Assembly (NCBI GenBank): GCA_045616485.1 | Contig: JAZLGU010000042.1 | Coordinates: 7,581-71,580, forward strand | Reading direction: 5' to 3' | DNA from: RGIG3528 sp045616485 | GTDB lineage: Bacteria; Bacillota; Clostridia; Lachnospirales; Lachnospiraceae | DNA length: 64,000 nucleotides | Shown here: positions 52,798 through 60,122 of the stretch, piece after piece | How the letters are laid out: every line of letters begins with the position of its first letter | Numbering within the stretch: position 1 is the stretch's first letter | The notes under the pieces: generated by a model | Databases searched by the model: none | The model's input: the letters and a program-made list of their open reading frames with translations, nothing else | What the model was told of the DNA's origin: nothing | Made by a program: the position numbers and the translations under genes

Positions 52798-55059
52798 TTA
52801 CAGAGTCTTGTGGCAGGTTCTTGAGATAACATCAAGCTGCTGCTCTCTGGTAAGGTCGATGAACTTAACCGCATAGCCGGATACACGGATAGTGAAGTTT
52901 GCATACTCAGGCTTTTCAGGATGCTCCATAGCGTCCATAAGCTTTTCCTTACCGAATACGTTTACGTTGAGGTGGTGAGCGCCCTGATCAAAGTAACCGT
53001 CAAGAACATCTACCAGCTTCTCTGTCTGCTCATCTTCGGAATGTCCAAGAGCCTCAGGATTGATAGTCTGAGTATTGGAAATACCGTCAAGTGCCTCTTC
53101 ATAAGGAAGCTTAGCAACGGAGTTAAGAGATGCAAGAAGACCATTCATCTCTGCGCCGTATGCAGGGTTGGCACCAGGAGAAAGTGGCTCGCCAGCCTTT
53201 CTGCCGTTAGGAAGAGTACCTGTAGCCTTACCATAAACAACGTTAGATGTGATAGTAAGGATAGATGTTGTAGGCTCGGAATCTCTATATGTATGAACAT
53301 AACGAAGCTTGTTCATGAATGTCTTAAGGAGCCATACAGCGATCTCGTCTGCTCTGTCATCGTCGTTACCGTAACGAGGGAACTCGCCTTCGATAACGAA
53401 ATCCTTGGAAAGACCTGTCTCAGGATCACGAACTACCTTTACACGAGCGTACTTGATAGCGGAAAGGGAATCTACACAATGTGAGAAACCTGCGATACCT
53501 GTAGCGAAGGAACGACGTACATGAGAATCGATAAGAGCCATCTGGGATGCCTCGTAATTGTACTTATCATGCATATAGTGAATCATGTTAAGAGTACCAA
53601 CATAGAGGTGAACAAGCCAATCCATCATGGTATCGAACTTCTTCATAACCTCATCGTAATCAAGGTACTCAGCTGTAATAGGTGCATACTCAGGAGCTAC
53701 CTGCTCACCTGTCTTCTCATCCTTACCACCATTGATAGCGTAAAGGAGACACTTTGCAAGATTTGCACGGGCACCAAAGAACTGAATCTCCTTACCTGTC
53801 TCTGTTGCGGATACGCAGCAGCAGATGGAGTAATCATCGCCCCAGGAAAGACGCATAACATCATCATTCTCGTACTGGATAGAGGATGTGGTAACTGAAA
53901 TTCTTGCAGCGTACTTCTTGAAATTCTCAGGAAGTCTGGAAGAATAGAGAACTGTAAGGTTGGGCTCTGGGGAAGGTCCCATATTCTCAAGTGTATGAAG
54001 GAAACGATAGTCGTTCTTTGTAACCTGATGACGGCCATCAATACCAAGACCGCCCACCTCAAGTGTAGCCCATACAGGGTCACCGGAGAAAAGCTGGTTG
54101 TAAGACTCAATACGAGCAAACTTAACCATTCTGCACTTCATAACGAAATGGTCAACAAGCTCCTGAACCTCAGCCTCAGTAATAGTACCATTCTTTAAAT
54201 CTCTCTCGAAGTAGATATCAAGGAATGTGGAAATACGACCTACAGACATAGCTGCACCGTTCTGTGTCTTAATAGCTGCAAGATATCCGAAGTAGAGCCA
54301 CTGAATAGCCTCCTTGGAATCCTTTGCAGGCTGGGAAATATCAAAGCCGTAGGACTCAGCCATAGCCTTCATACCCTTAAGAGCATTGATCTGATCTGTG
54401 ATCTCTTCTCTCAGCTGGAAGTCAAAACGTCTCATACCATGACGCTCTGTGTTGGCAAAATCCTTCTTCTTCTGCTCGATAAGGTAATCAATACCGTAAA
54501 GAGCTACTCTTCTGTAGTCGCCTACGATACGACCACGACCGTATGTATCAGGAAGACCTGTAAGAATCTTGGCATGACGTGCCTTCTTCATCTCAGGTGT
54601 ATAGATATCGAAAACACCCTGATTGTGTGTCTTATGATACTTTGTAAAAATCTCATGAAGCTCAGCAGATGGCTCATAACCATACATCTTGCATGACTGC
54701 TCAGCCATTGTGATACCGCCGTAAGGCATGAATGCTCTCTTTAATGGCTTGTCTGTCTGAAGACCAACTACCTTCTCGAGATCCTTCATGGACTCGTCGA
54801 TGTAACCAGCACCATATGCTGTAAGACCGGAAACAATAGCAGTCTCCATATCAAGAACGCCGCCCTTAGCGCGCTCCTCATGCTGAAGCTCCTGAAGCTT
54901 TCCCCAGAGCTTGTTTGTGTTCTCTGTAGGGCCTGCAAGGAAGCTCTCATCACCATCGTACATTGTGTAGTTGTTCTGGATAAAGTCTCTAACGTCTACG
55001 CCATCTTTCCAAGCTTCGCCGTTGAAACCTTCCCACTGTGCAAAATTTGCTTTGCTCAT
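52798..55059 (-). CDS. pflB: Formate C-acetyltransferase (pyruvate formate-lyase)
   Basis: 753 residues. Splits pyruvate with CoA into acetyl-CoA and formate. The catalytic cysteine pair is in DYSICCCVSATETG near residue 410, where three consecutive Cys occur; the glycyl-radical site is RVSGYAVKF near the C-terminus. AGGAGG precedes the ATG at 7 bases. It is followed by its activase and a terminator. The 250-base upstream region carries two -10 boxes, a cre-like 14-mer and palindromes, suggesting control by carbon source and perhaps redox. Confidence 0.97.
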   Translation of the reverse strand: MSKANFAQWEGFNGEAWKDGVDVRDFIQNNYTMYDGDESFLAGPTENTNKLWGKLQELQHEERAKGGVLDMETAIVSGLTAYGAGYIDESMKDLEKVVGLQTDKPLKRAFMPYGGITMAEQSCKMYGYEPSAELHEIFTKYHKTHNQGVFDIYTPEMKKARHAKILTGLPDTYGRGRIVGDYRRVALYGIDYLIEQKKKDFANTERHGMRRFDFQLREEITDQINALKGMKAMAESYGFDISQPAKDSKEAIQWLYFGYLAAIKTQNGAAMSVGRISTFLDIYFERDLKNGTITEAEVQELVDHFVMKCRMVKFARIESYNQLFSGDPVWATLEVGGLGIDGRHQVTKNDYRFLHTLENMGPSPEPNLTVLYSSRLPENFKKYAARISVTTSSIQYENDDVMRLSWGDDYSICCCVSATETGKEIQFFGARANLAKCLLYAINGGKDEKTGEQVAPEYAPITAEYLDYDEVMKKFDTMMDWLVHLYVGTLNMIHYMHDKYNYEASQMALIDSHVRRSFATGIAGFSHCVDSLSAIKYARVKVVRDPETGLSKDFVIEGEFPRYGNDDDRADEIAVWLLKTFMNKLRYVHTYRDSEPTTSILTITSNVVYGKATGTLPNGRKAGEPLSPGANPAYGAEMNGLLASLNSVAKLPYEEALDGISNTQTINPEALGHSEDEQTEKLVDVLDGYFDQGAHHLNVNVFGKEKLMDAMEHPEKPEYANFTIRVSGYAVKFIDLTREQQLDVISRTCHKTL

Positions 55060-55085
55060 AATAAATCCTCCTAAAATGTATATAT

Positions 55086-55123
55086 ATTATACATGTGTAA
55101 CGAATTTAGGTGCGATCTCGCAC
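55086..55123 (-). promoter_or_regulatory. Proximal pflB promoter with a 14-bp palindrome over the -35 position
   Basis: A TATAAT box (55086-55091) lies about 27 bases before the pflB start, but the -35 position has no recognisable box. A perfect palindrome GTGCGATCTCGCAC (55110-55123) covers it, an arrangement seen in activator-dependent promoters. Confidence 0.5.
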
Positions 55124-55129
55124 TTTTTT

Positions 55130-55146
55130 TTGTGATTTTAGCACAA
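55130..55146. promoter_or_regulatory. Rex-like inverted repeat in the pflB leader
   Basis: TTGTGATTTTAGCACAA: arms TTGTG/CACAA with 7 bases between. Rex sites have an 8-base centre, so this is one base short; only a candidate. Confidence 0.3.
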
Positions 55147-55155
55147 AAAGCCTTG

Positions 55156-55169
55156 TGTAAGCACTTACA
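55156..55169. promoter_or_regulatory. cre-like 14-mer in the pflB promoter region
   Basis: TGTAAGCACTTACA, downstream of the distal start point (about 55184), identical to the 14-mer at 2564-2577 near pfkA. Confidence 0.5.
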
Positions 55170-55190
55170 TTATACTAAAGCCAAAAGCTA

Positions 55191-55219
55191 ATTATAACAC
55201 AGAAAACAATTCAAGGCAA
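55191..55219 (-). promoter_or_regulatory. Distal sigma-A promoter of pflB
   Basis: TTGCCT, 17 bases, TATAAT on the minus strand. A further TATAAT-like box at 55169-55174 lacks a good -35. Confidence 0.6.
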
Positions 55220-55253
55220 GAGTTAAGTTTATAAAAATGTTAATTTTTTGTCA

Positions 55254-55301
55254 TATTCAAAAAAAGAAGCAATAACCAGGTGCACTGAGCTATTGCTTCT
55301 T
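55254..55301 (-). terminator. Terminator after the TPM-domain gene
   Basis: AAGAAGCAATA/TATTGCTTCTT, 11 bp, with a 16-base loop, followed on the minus strand by seven T. Confidence 0.85.
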
Positions 55302-55311
55302 CGTATTCAAT

Positions 55312-56166
55312 TTACATGTGTCTGCCACCACCACCATGGGATGCTCCGGATGATGAATGATGAGATGAGCTGCTATGGCTACCGCCACTGCTACTGCTTT
55401 CTATAGCTACTTTTGTGACTGCTGATCTTACAAAGCGGTCTTTCTGACTATCCAGGATGAAAGACTGCTCATAGGCCTTGGCTTCGCTGGCTATATGCAC
55501 GGACTTTAACTGGCTCTTAAGTGATCCGGTATAAATTAATGCTGAAATAAGTCCTAATCCAAGCGCTATAACAACTGCCCAGAATGGGGATCCTTCTTCA
55601 TCATCGTCTCTGACATATTCTGTCTTGCCGGAATTATAATCGATGACTATTCCGCTGCCGGTCCTGTGATATGCAGTTACAGTCTCATCAACCATTTTGG
55701 CATAGGTGGAAAAAGCGTTGAAATATCTGCCACTTACCACATCATCAGTCATCATATCATAAATATGATCGATGTAATTGTCATAAATGCAGTCAAGGCC
55801 CTGGCCTCTGGTGGATATCCATACCTCTTTTTGACTACCGTTTATATATCTTAAGAAAAGACAGCCCGACCTGTCATCTCCCTGGCCATAACCATTATAG
55901 TCGAAGTAATCATCAGCATATTCTACAGGCTTTTTCCCATCCAGATTACTGGTAGTCACTACAACCACATCAAATTTGAGACGCTCAGACATTTCCTTTA
56001 AGGTCTGCTCCAGCTGAGCTTCTTCTGTTGATGAAAGAATATCAGCCATATCTACAACATATTTTCCATCACTTTTGGCGCTTGCGCTTTGAGGTCTGCC
56101 CCATGATACAAGCAAAGCTACTCCCATAAGAAGGAACAGCATTTTTACAGATAAAATCTTTTTCAT
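55312..56166 (-). CDS. TPM-domain membrane protein with Ser/His/Gly-rich tail
   Basis: About 284 residues. A signal peptide (ILSVKMLFLLMGVALLVSW) is followed by a TPM domain (about 37-170: YVVDMADILSSTEEAQLEQ, DVVVVTTSNLDGKKPVEYAD), then a transmembrane segment (about 195-215), and a cytoplasmic or exposed tail ending in Ser, His and Gly (SSSSGGSHSSSSHHSSSG). TPM domains occur in phosphatase-like or repair-associated membrane proteins; function here unknown. The ATG at 56166 follows GGAGG at 6 bases. It lies 10 bases after the zinc-ribbon gene and is probably co-transcribed. Confidence 0.85.
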   Translation of the reverse strand: MKKILSVKMLFLLMGVALLVSWGRPQSASAKSDGKYVVDMADILSSTEEAQLEQTLKEMSERLKFDVVVVTTSNLDGKKPVEYADDYFDYNGYGQGDDRSGCLFLRYINGSQKEVWISTRGQGLDCIYDNYIDHIYDMMTDDVVSGRYFNAFSTYAKMVDETVTAYHRTGSGIVIDYNSGKTEYVRDDDEEGSPFWAVVIALGLGLISALIYTGSLKSQLKSVHIASEAKAYEQSFILDSQKDRFVRSAVTKVAIESSSSGGSHSSSSHHSSSGASHGGGGRHM

Positions 56167-56176
56167 ATGTTCCCTC

Positions 56177-57247
56177 CTATATAACATAAATTATAATTTC
56201 AAATAATGCAGTTATTAGTGCTCCAATAGCCCCGGCTATTCCGAAATACTTCCAGTAAAGGCTTTTATCCATAGGCAGATTACCCACAAATTTACCGGTC
56301 TGACCGTTCATGGCAAAGATAAAATTCTGGTCTTTCCATTTGGTACTCATGACCCAGACAGGCAAAAGTGCATACTTATACTCCTGTTTGGTAGAGGATA
56401 TATTGGCATCCTTTTCCGTAACGGTACTATAGCCTGTTACAGTGTTTTTAAGCTCCTGCTTTACTGTTTCCTTGGCTCTGTTTTTAGCTCTCTCCAGCTG
56501 ACTCTGCTCATCCAGGTCATACTTATCGGCCATAAAGCCTGCCAGATAGCCTGCATTAAAAGGTACCAGGTCCTTGTAGTCGTAGGTCTCAATAGAATCC
56601 ATCAGATCATCTGCCATCTTTGAAGATGCATCTGCAGGTATTTTTGAAAATGTTGCTTTACCTTTTCTAAAGCAATCATAGTAGGACGTCTCCGTATAGT
56701 GATACTTTCTGTCAGACCAGGTCCTAACCTTGGTGCCTTCATATATAGCTGTTCCGTCAGCCTCCATATCATAAAGCCAGAAAGGAACATATATTCCTTT
56801 AATCTCCTGCAGCTTGTTTTCCTGAGAAAACATTCTGGGCAAGAGTTTCTTTCCCTTAAAATGGTCTGCCATTTTCTTCATGGCAGTTGCTTTATCCAGC
56901 TTAAATGGAATAATGAAATCCGGCTTTAATACTCCTTCAAACTGCTTTGTAACAACAACATTGTTATTGCAGTATGGGCAGGATGTGGCTCCCATATGCT
57001 TATCTCCGATGATCTCACCACCACAGGACTGGCATACATAAATCAAAAGGTCCGGATCCACCCATTCATTGTCCTCATGTGAAAGAGGCGCATCCTTTTC
57101 TTTTCCCAAATCAGTTTTTCTGTTCTCCAGCTGAGCGGTAAAGGCCTCCACATCATATTCAGAGTCACAGTAGGGACATTTCAGCCTCTGAGAAGCGGTA
57201 TCAAATTCCAGCGTGCCGCCACAGGACGGGCATTCGTATTCAAGCAT
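56177..57247 (-). CDS. Double zinc-ribbon protein with C-terminal membrane segment
   Basis: 356 residues. Two zinc ribbons at the N-terminus: CPSCGGTLEFD..CPYCDSEYD (residues 5-28) and CQSCGGEII..CPYCNNNVV (72-97). A middle domain with IIPFKLDKATAMKKM and GIYVPFWLYDMEADGTA is shared with Firmicute proteins found next to TPM genes, and a transmembrane helix (about 330-352) ends it. It may be a membrane-associated adaptor that needs zinc. Own promoter. Biochemical role unknown. Confidence 0.75.
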   Translation of the reverse strand: MLEYECPSCGGTLEFDTASQRLKCPYCDSEYDVEAFTAQLENRKTDLGKEKDAPLSHEDNEWVDPDLLIYVCQSCGGEIIGDKHMGATSCPYCNNNVVVTKQFEGVLKPDFIIPFKLDKATAMKKMADHFKGKKLLPRMFSQENKLQEIKGIYVPFWLYDMEADGTAIYEGTKVRTWSDRKYHYTETSYYDCFRKGKATFSKIPADASSKMADDLMDSIETYDYKDLVPFNAGYLAGFMADKYDLDEQSQLERAKNRAKETVKQELKNTVTGYSTVTEKDANISSTKQEYKYALLPVWVMSTKWKDQNFIFAMNGQTGKFVGNLPMDKSLYWKYFGIAGAIGALITALFEIIIYVI

Positions 57248-57307
57248 TTTTTATCTCCCCTTTCTTACGACTGCTCTCTATTCGTCGTAAAAATAATGCA
57301 TACGCTG

Positions 57308-57336
57308 ATTATACTAAATGATTTTTTCATTTGCAA
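57308..57336 (-). promoter_or_regulatory. Sigma-A promoter of the zinc-ribbon/TPM operon
   Basis: TTGCAA, 17 bases, TATAAT on the minus strand. Confidence 0.7.
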
Positions 57337-57342
57337 TAAAAA

Positions 57343-57385
57343 GGGGAAAAAAGAGCCTGCCAAAAACCAATGTTTTGACAAGCTC
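57343..57385 (-). terminator. Terminator of the calcium-binding-like gene
   Basis: GAGC(TTGTCAAAAC) pairs imperfectly with (GGTTTTTGGCAG)GCTC, followed on the minus strand by TTTTTTCCCC. Confidence 0.65.
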
Positions 57386-57392
57386 CTGTATC

Positions 57393-58595
57393 TTACAGTG
57401 CCAGATCCACATGCTGTACTGTGCCGGCCCCTCCGCTTTCTTTCAGATAGACGCCGGTACTTCTTATAGCGCCGTTTGTATGATTATCCTTCATGGAATT
57501 TAAGCTGAACTGAGTGGTGGCTTTTCCCAGATAAATAGCTCCCACATCTGCCTGCTTAAGATCTAAAAGCATATCTTTTCCGTTTTCATCCTTTGTCCAG
57601 ACCTTTAGCTTACCGAAAATCTCGTCATTTTCGTCGATCCAGCCATTGCCATCGGAATCGTATTGTCTCAGGTCATTGAAACCATCTCCTGACTTTGTAC
57701 CAAACAGCTCAGAACCATCGTTAATCTTGCCGTCGTCATTTTTATCCAGAGCCAGATAGCCTGAATTGGAAGAAAGAGTGGATATTTCTTCCTTCTCACC
57801 GTCAGCATCCAGGTCGAAGAGGAACTTTTGGTCGGACACCTCTGCCACGTCGGCGCCCATATTAATGACCAGCGGATCACACATAATCACAGTCTGGGTG
57901 GAAATGAACTCATTCTGCTTGCAAAAAGCTCGGGACATCTCGACTGTAATGCCAAAATCAATTTCACGTCCATCAGAAGTGCGCACAGTCCCCTGTCCCT
58001 GAAAAGCGGTATTTTCAGTCTCTGCCATAAAGGAGGATGTGACCGTCACTCTGGTAAAGGCTCTGGCATTTACAGCTCCCACCACACCCCTGACGCCGGT
58101 AGTGCCGGTTTTTTCTGTTTCTCCATCCGGTACTGCTATGTCAGAATCTGCGCAGGCTGCTGCTCCTGCCTGACCGTTAAATACCTCTGCAAAGCTTTTT
58201 AATTCCTTGCTGCCTTCATCTTCTACGGCCTCTCCACGAAGAAGCTTAAGTATGCGCTTCATCAGCTCTATTCGCATTTCATCCAGGCTCTTGCACTCCG
58301 GTTTTTTCTGCTGGGATACCTTCTGATTTTTTCTCATCTGCTCCAAAAAGTTTTCAAAAGCCTTTTTCTGAGCCTCTTTTTGAGCTTCCTTCTGCTCTTC
58401 TTCCCGCTCTTTTGCCTGCAGGTCGAGCTCATCTTTCACGTCCGACAGCTGTTCCATCTTGCTTTTTGTAGGGTCTGAAAGATTCAACTTATGTACTGAT
58501 GCACTTGTGATTTGAACTGAAAGGGTTTTTTCTTCTGATACTTTAGAATACTGTCTTTGTGACTGCAGCTGTACTGCACTGGATTCAATCTTCAT
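57393..58595 (-). CDS. EF-hand/dockerin-like Ca-binding protein under a flagellar-type promoter
   Basis: 400 residues, no signal peptide. The N-terminus MKIESSAVQLQSQRQYSKVS recalls a recurring protein type of motile bacteria. A coiled-coil-like Glu/Lys/Gln stretch lies near residues 50-95. The C-terminal half contains repeats of the Asp-x-Asp-x-Asp-Gly type: FDLDADGEKEEI, LDKNDDGKINDGSE and YDSDGNGWIDENDE, the loops of EF-hand/dockerin calcium sites. Function unknown; regulation suggests a link to motility: a sigma-28-type promoter and a leader with GGA hairpins lie upstream. AAGGAG precedes the ATG by 10 bases. Single gene with its own terminator. Confidence 0.7.
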   Translation of the reverse strand: MKIESSAVQLQSQRQYSKVSEEKTLSVQITSASVHKLNLSDPTKSKMEQLSDVKDELDLQAKEREEEQKEAQKEAQKKAFENFLEQMRKNQKVSQQKKPECKSLDEMRIELMKRILKLLRGEAVEDEGSKELKSFAEVFNGQAGAAACADSDIAVPDGETEKTGTTGVRGVVGAVNARAFTRVTVTSSFMAETENTAFQGQGTVRTSDGREIDFGITVEMSRAFCKQNEFISTQTVIMCDPLVINMGADVAEVSDQKFLFDLDADGEKEEISTLSSNSGYLALDKNDDGKINDGSELFGTKSGDGFNDLRQYDSDGNGWIDENDEIFGKLKVWTKDENGKDMLLDLKQADVGAIYLGKATTQFSLNSMKDNHTNGAIRSTGVYLKESGGAGTVQHVDLAL

Positions 58596-58712
58596 AATTC
58601 ACGCGCTCCTTCGCCTTCCGGCAAGATTCACGTAAATCCTTTTACGCCCCGATAGCTACATCCTTGCCGGGTAAAATTATAGAATAATTGTTTGTAAGAA
58701 TATTAGTCCTTA
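58596..58712 (-). promoter_or_regulatory. Folded mRNA leader with CsrA-like GGA motifs
   Basis: Outer arms CCGGCAAG/CTTGCCGG (58618-58625 and 58663-58670) enclose a hairpin CGTAAA-AGGA-TTTACG (58631-58646) that shows GGA in its loop. GCAAGGATGT (58658-58667) matches the CsrA SELEX core ACARGGAUGU in nine of ten positions. A third GGA is the ribosome-binding site AAGGAG. Function inferred. Confidence 0.5.
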
Positions 58713-58718
58713 AATATT

Positions 58719-58745
58719 TTATCGGCATAATTTTCTGAAACTTAA
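58719..58745 (-). promoter_or_regulatory. Sigma-28/sigma-D flagellar-type promoter
   Basis: TTAAGTTT, 11 bases, GCCGATAA on the minus strand, one mismatch from the sigma-28 consensus TAAAGTTT-N11-GCCGATAA. Confidence 0.75.
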
Positions 58746-58753
58746 CCTTTTTT

Positions 58754-58796
58754 CAAAAAAAAATTTGGCATGAAAGATACTTCTCTCACGCCAAAT
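58754..58796 (-). terminator. Terminator of the alpha-galactosidase/PIN/unknown operon
   Basis: ATTTGGC/GCCAAAT arms with partly paired loop (58763-58796), followed on the minus strand by a long run of T. Confidence 0.75.
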
Positions 58797-58799
58797 CAT

Positions 58800-59390
58800 T
58801 TACCACTTCACACCGGATTTTTTAAGGGCTGCTGCCATAGCCTCTGCCATGGTAGACGGTCCATCGCTGCTTTCTTCGATATCGATAACCACCTTTTCCT
58901 TCTGAGGCTTCTTGTCAGTCTTAATATCTGCCTTGGCCATACCGCGGCTCACAGCGTCTTCTCTGTATTTTTTTATAAACTTCTGGTAATTCTTGTCGAT
59001 TAGTCCTGCATTTTTTGGGCGGAGTTTTTTAAGCTTGTCCGCCAGGCTGCGGACTATAGCGGTCTCCACATACTTATATACTTCTCCCTCTTTCTTAAAC
59101 ATCATGAAAACAGGAACTTTTGAAATATCTTTGTAGCCGGTATCGATCCAAAGGTAAGAATAGTTACTTTCTGCATCAAAGGATGTATCCAGATTGCTGC
59201 TTACATAAAAACAGGTGTTAACTGCTGTAGACACATACTTTATAATCTCGGAAAATGACACTTTAACGCCTGAGTACATCTCTACCGTAACTTCTACACT
59301 GTCAGGCTTATCTACTACTACTCCCTCTATTATTTCTACTGCCTTTGCTGCTCCGGGATTGAGCCAGCCGGCTTCTGCATTTTTCATCAT
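58800..59390 (-). CDS. Hypothetical protein, last gene of the alpha-galactosidase operon
   Basis: 196 residues; I do not recognise the family. The first two thirds look like a compact mixed alpha/beta domain (VVDKPDSVEVTVEMYSGVKV, CFYVSSNLDTSF, YLWIDTGYKDISKVPVFMMF). A Lys/Arg-rich helix (LADKLKKLRPKNAGL) and a charged linker (TDKKPQKEKVVIDIEESSD) follow, ending with an Ala-rich helix (TMAEAMAAALKKSGVKW). No signal peptide or membrane segment. It overlaps the PIN-like gene by four bases and is followed by a terminator; tight coupling suggests the two proteins work together. Confidence 0.6.
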   Translation of the reverse strand: MMKNAEAGWLNPGAAKAVEIIEGVVVDKPDSVEVTVEMYSGVKVSFSEIIKYVSTAVNTCFYVSSNLDTSFDAESNYSYLWIDTGYKDISKVPVFMMFKKEGEVYKYVETAIVRSLADKLKKLRPKNAGLIDKNYQKFIKKYREDAVSRGMAKADIKTDKKPQKEKVVIDIEESSDGPSTMAEAMAAALKKSGVKW

Positions 59391-60085
59391 TTATTTTCCT
59401 CGTGAAATTCTTTGTATATATTTTTTATTTTGCCATATATTACGCCGCCCTTAACATTGTCAAACTGCTTGACCAATGCATTATTCAGTAAAACCTTGTC
59501 GCTGCTCTCAACTATGGCTCTGTATATTCCTGTGTACTGATTGGGAGCCAGCTCCTCACCGACCATGGCCGAACGCACCTTTTTTCTATAGCTTTCAGGA
59601 AGAGCAGGCTTGGGAATGCTTTTTTCTTCGATTTCCTCAGCTTTGACGGTTTCTGCTTTCACCACCGCCTTCTTCTTCACTGCAGTTTTTTTGACCTCAG
59701 TTTTTTTAGCCTTGCCTGACGTTTTTTCCTGACCGGCGATGTAGTTCACCCGGCTTATATTCACATTTCTTTCCTTCCAGAAATCCACTGTGCTGTCAAA
59801 GCCTGTATCCTTACTAACGATGAAAAAATCAGCTTTTTCATGCTTGCAGATCAGATAACCCAGCAGGGTGGTCAGCTGAAAATCCAGATAATTTTTACCT
59901 GTCTTCTTTATCAGATATGAGTCAATAGAGGCCTTGGAACGAGCCAACTCCAGACTACGCTCAAAAGGTATGCTTTTAATATTCACGCTGTAAAAAATAT
60001 TAACCATATCCCCGTTTTCCAGCGTATCAACGCCCTTGAGGCCCTGCTCATTTACATTTTCATAATCAATTAGATATATTTTCAT
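59387..60085 (-). CDS. PIN-like domain protein, putative RNase
   Basis: About 232 residues. The N-terminal MKIYLIDYENVNEQGLKG has the Asp/Glu/Asn pattern of PIN-like/NYN nuclease folds (IDYENVN), followed by NIFYSVN, DSYLIKKTG, DFQLTTLLGYLI and FIVSKDTGFDSTVDFW, where further acidic residues can bind metal. A Lys/Ala/Glu-rich linker (about residues 120-158) leads to a second helical domain (ALPESYRKKVRSAMVG). Likely RNA cleavage or binding; not tested. The ATG at 60085 follows AAGGAGATAAA; the longer frame to 60235 overlaps the alpha-galactosidase and is not used. It overlaps the unknown gene downstream by four bases. Confidence 0.75.
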   Translation of the reverse strand: MKIYLIDYENVNEQGLKGVDTLENGDMVNIFYSVNIKSIPFERSLELARSKASIDSYLIKKTGKNYLDFQLTTLLGYLICKHEKADFFIVSKDTGFDSTVDFWKERNVNISRVNYIAGQEKTSGKAKKTEVKKTAVKKKAVVKAETVKAEEIEEKSIPKPALPESYRKKVRSAMVGEELAPNQYTGIYRAIVESSDKVLLNNALVKQFDNVKGGVIYGKIKNIYKEFHEENK

Positions 60086-60122
60086 TTTATCTCCTTTTTG
60101 AACGAAGTGAGAAATGGAGAGA

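Noticed and set aside
52776..52904. A longer PflA starting inside pflB
   Set aside because: The extra 43 residues overlap pflB in another frame, have no family match, and PflA proteins normally begin near the ATG at 52775.
55110..55130. The GTGCGATCTCGCAC palindrome with T run as a plus-strand terminator
   Set aside because: No plus-strand gene precedes it; its place over the -35 position of pflB makes an operator more likely.
58618..58670. A c-di-GMP riboswitch in the leader of the calcium-binding-like gene
   Set aside because: An HD-GYP gene made this worth testing, but the conserved GEMM sequence blocks are missing; the GGA hairpins fit CsrA better.
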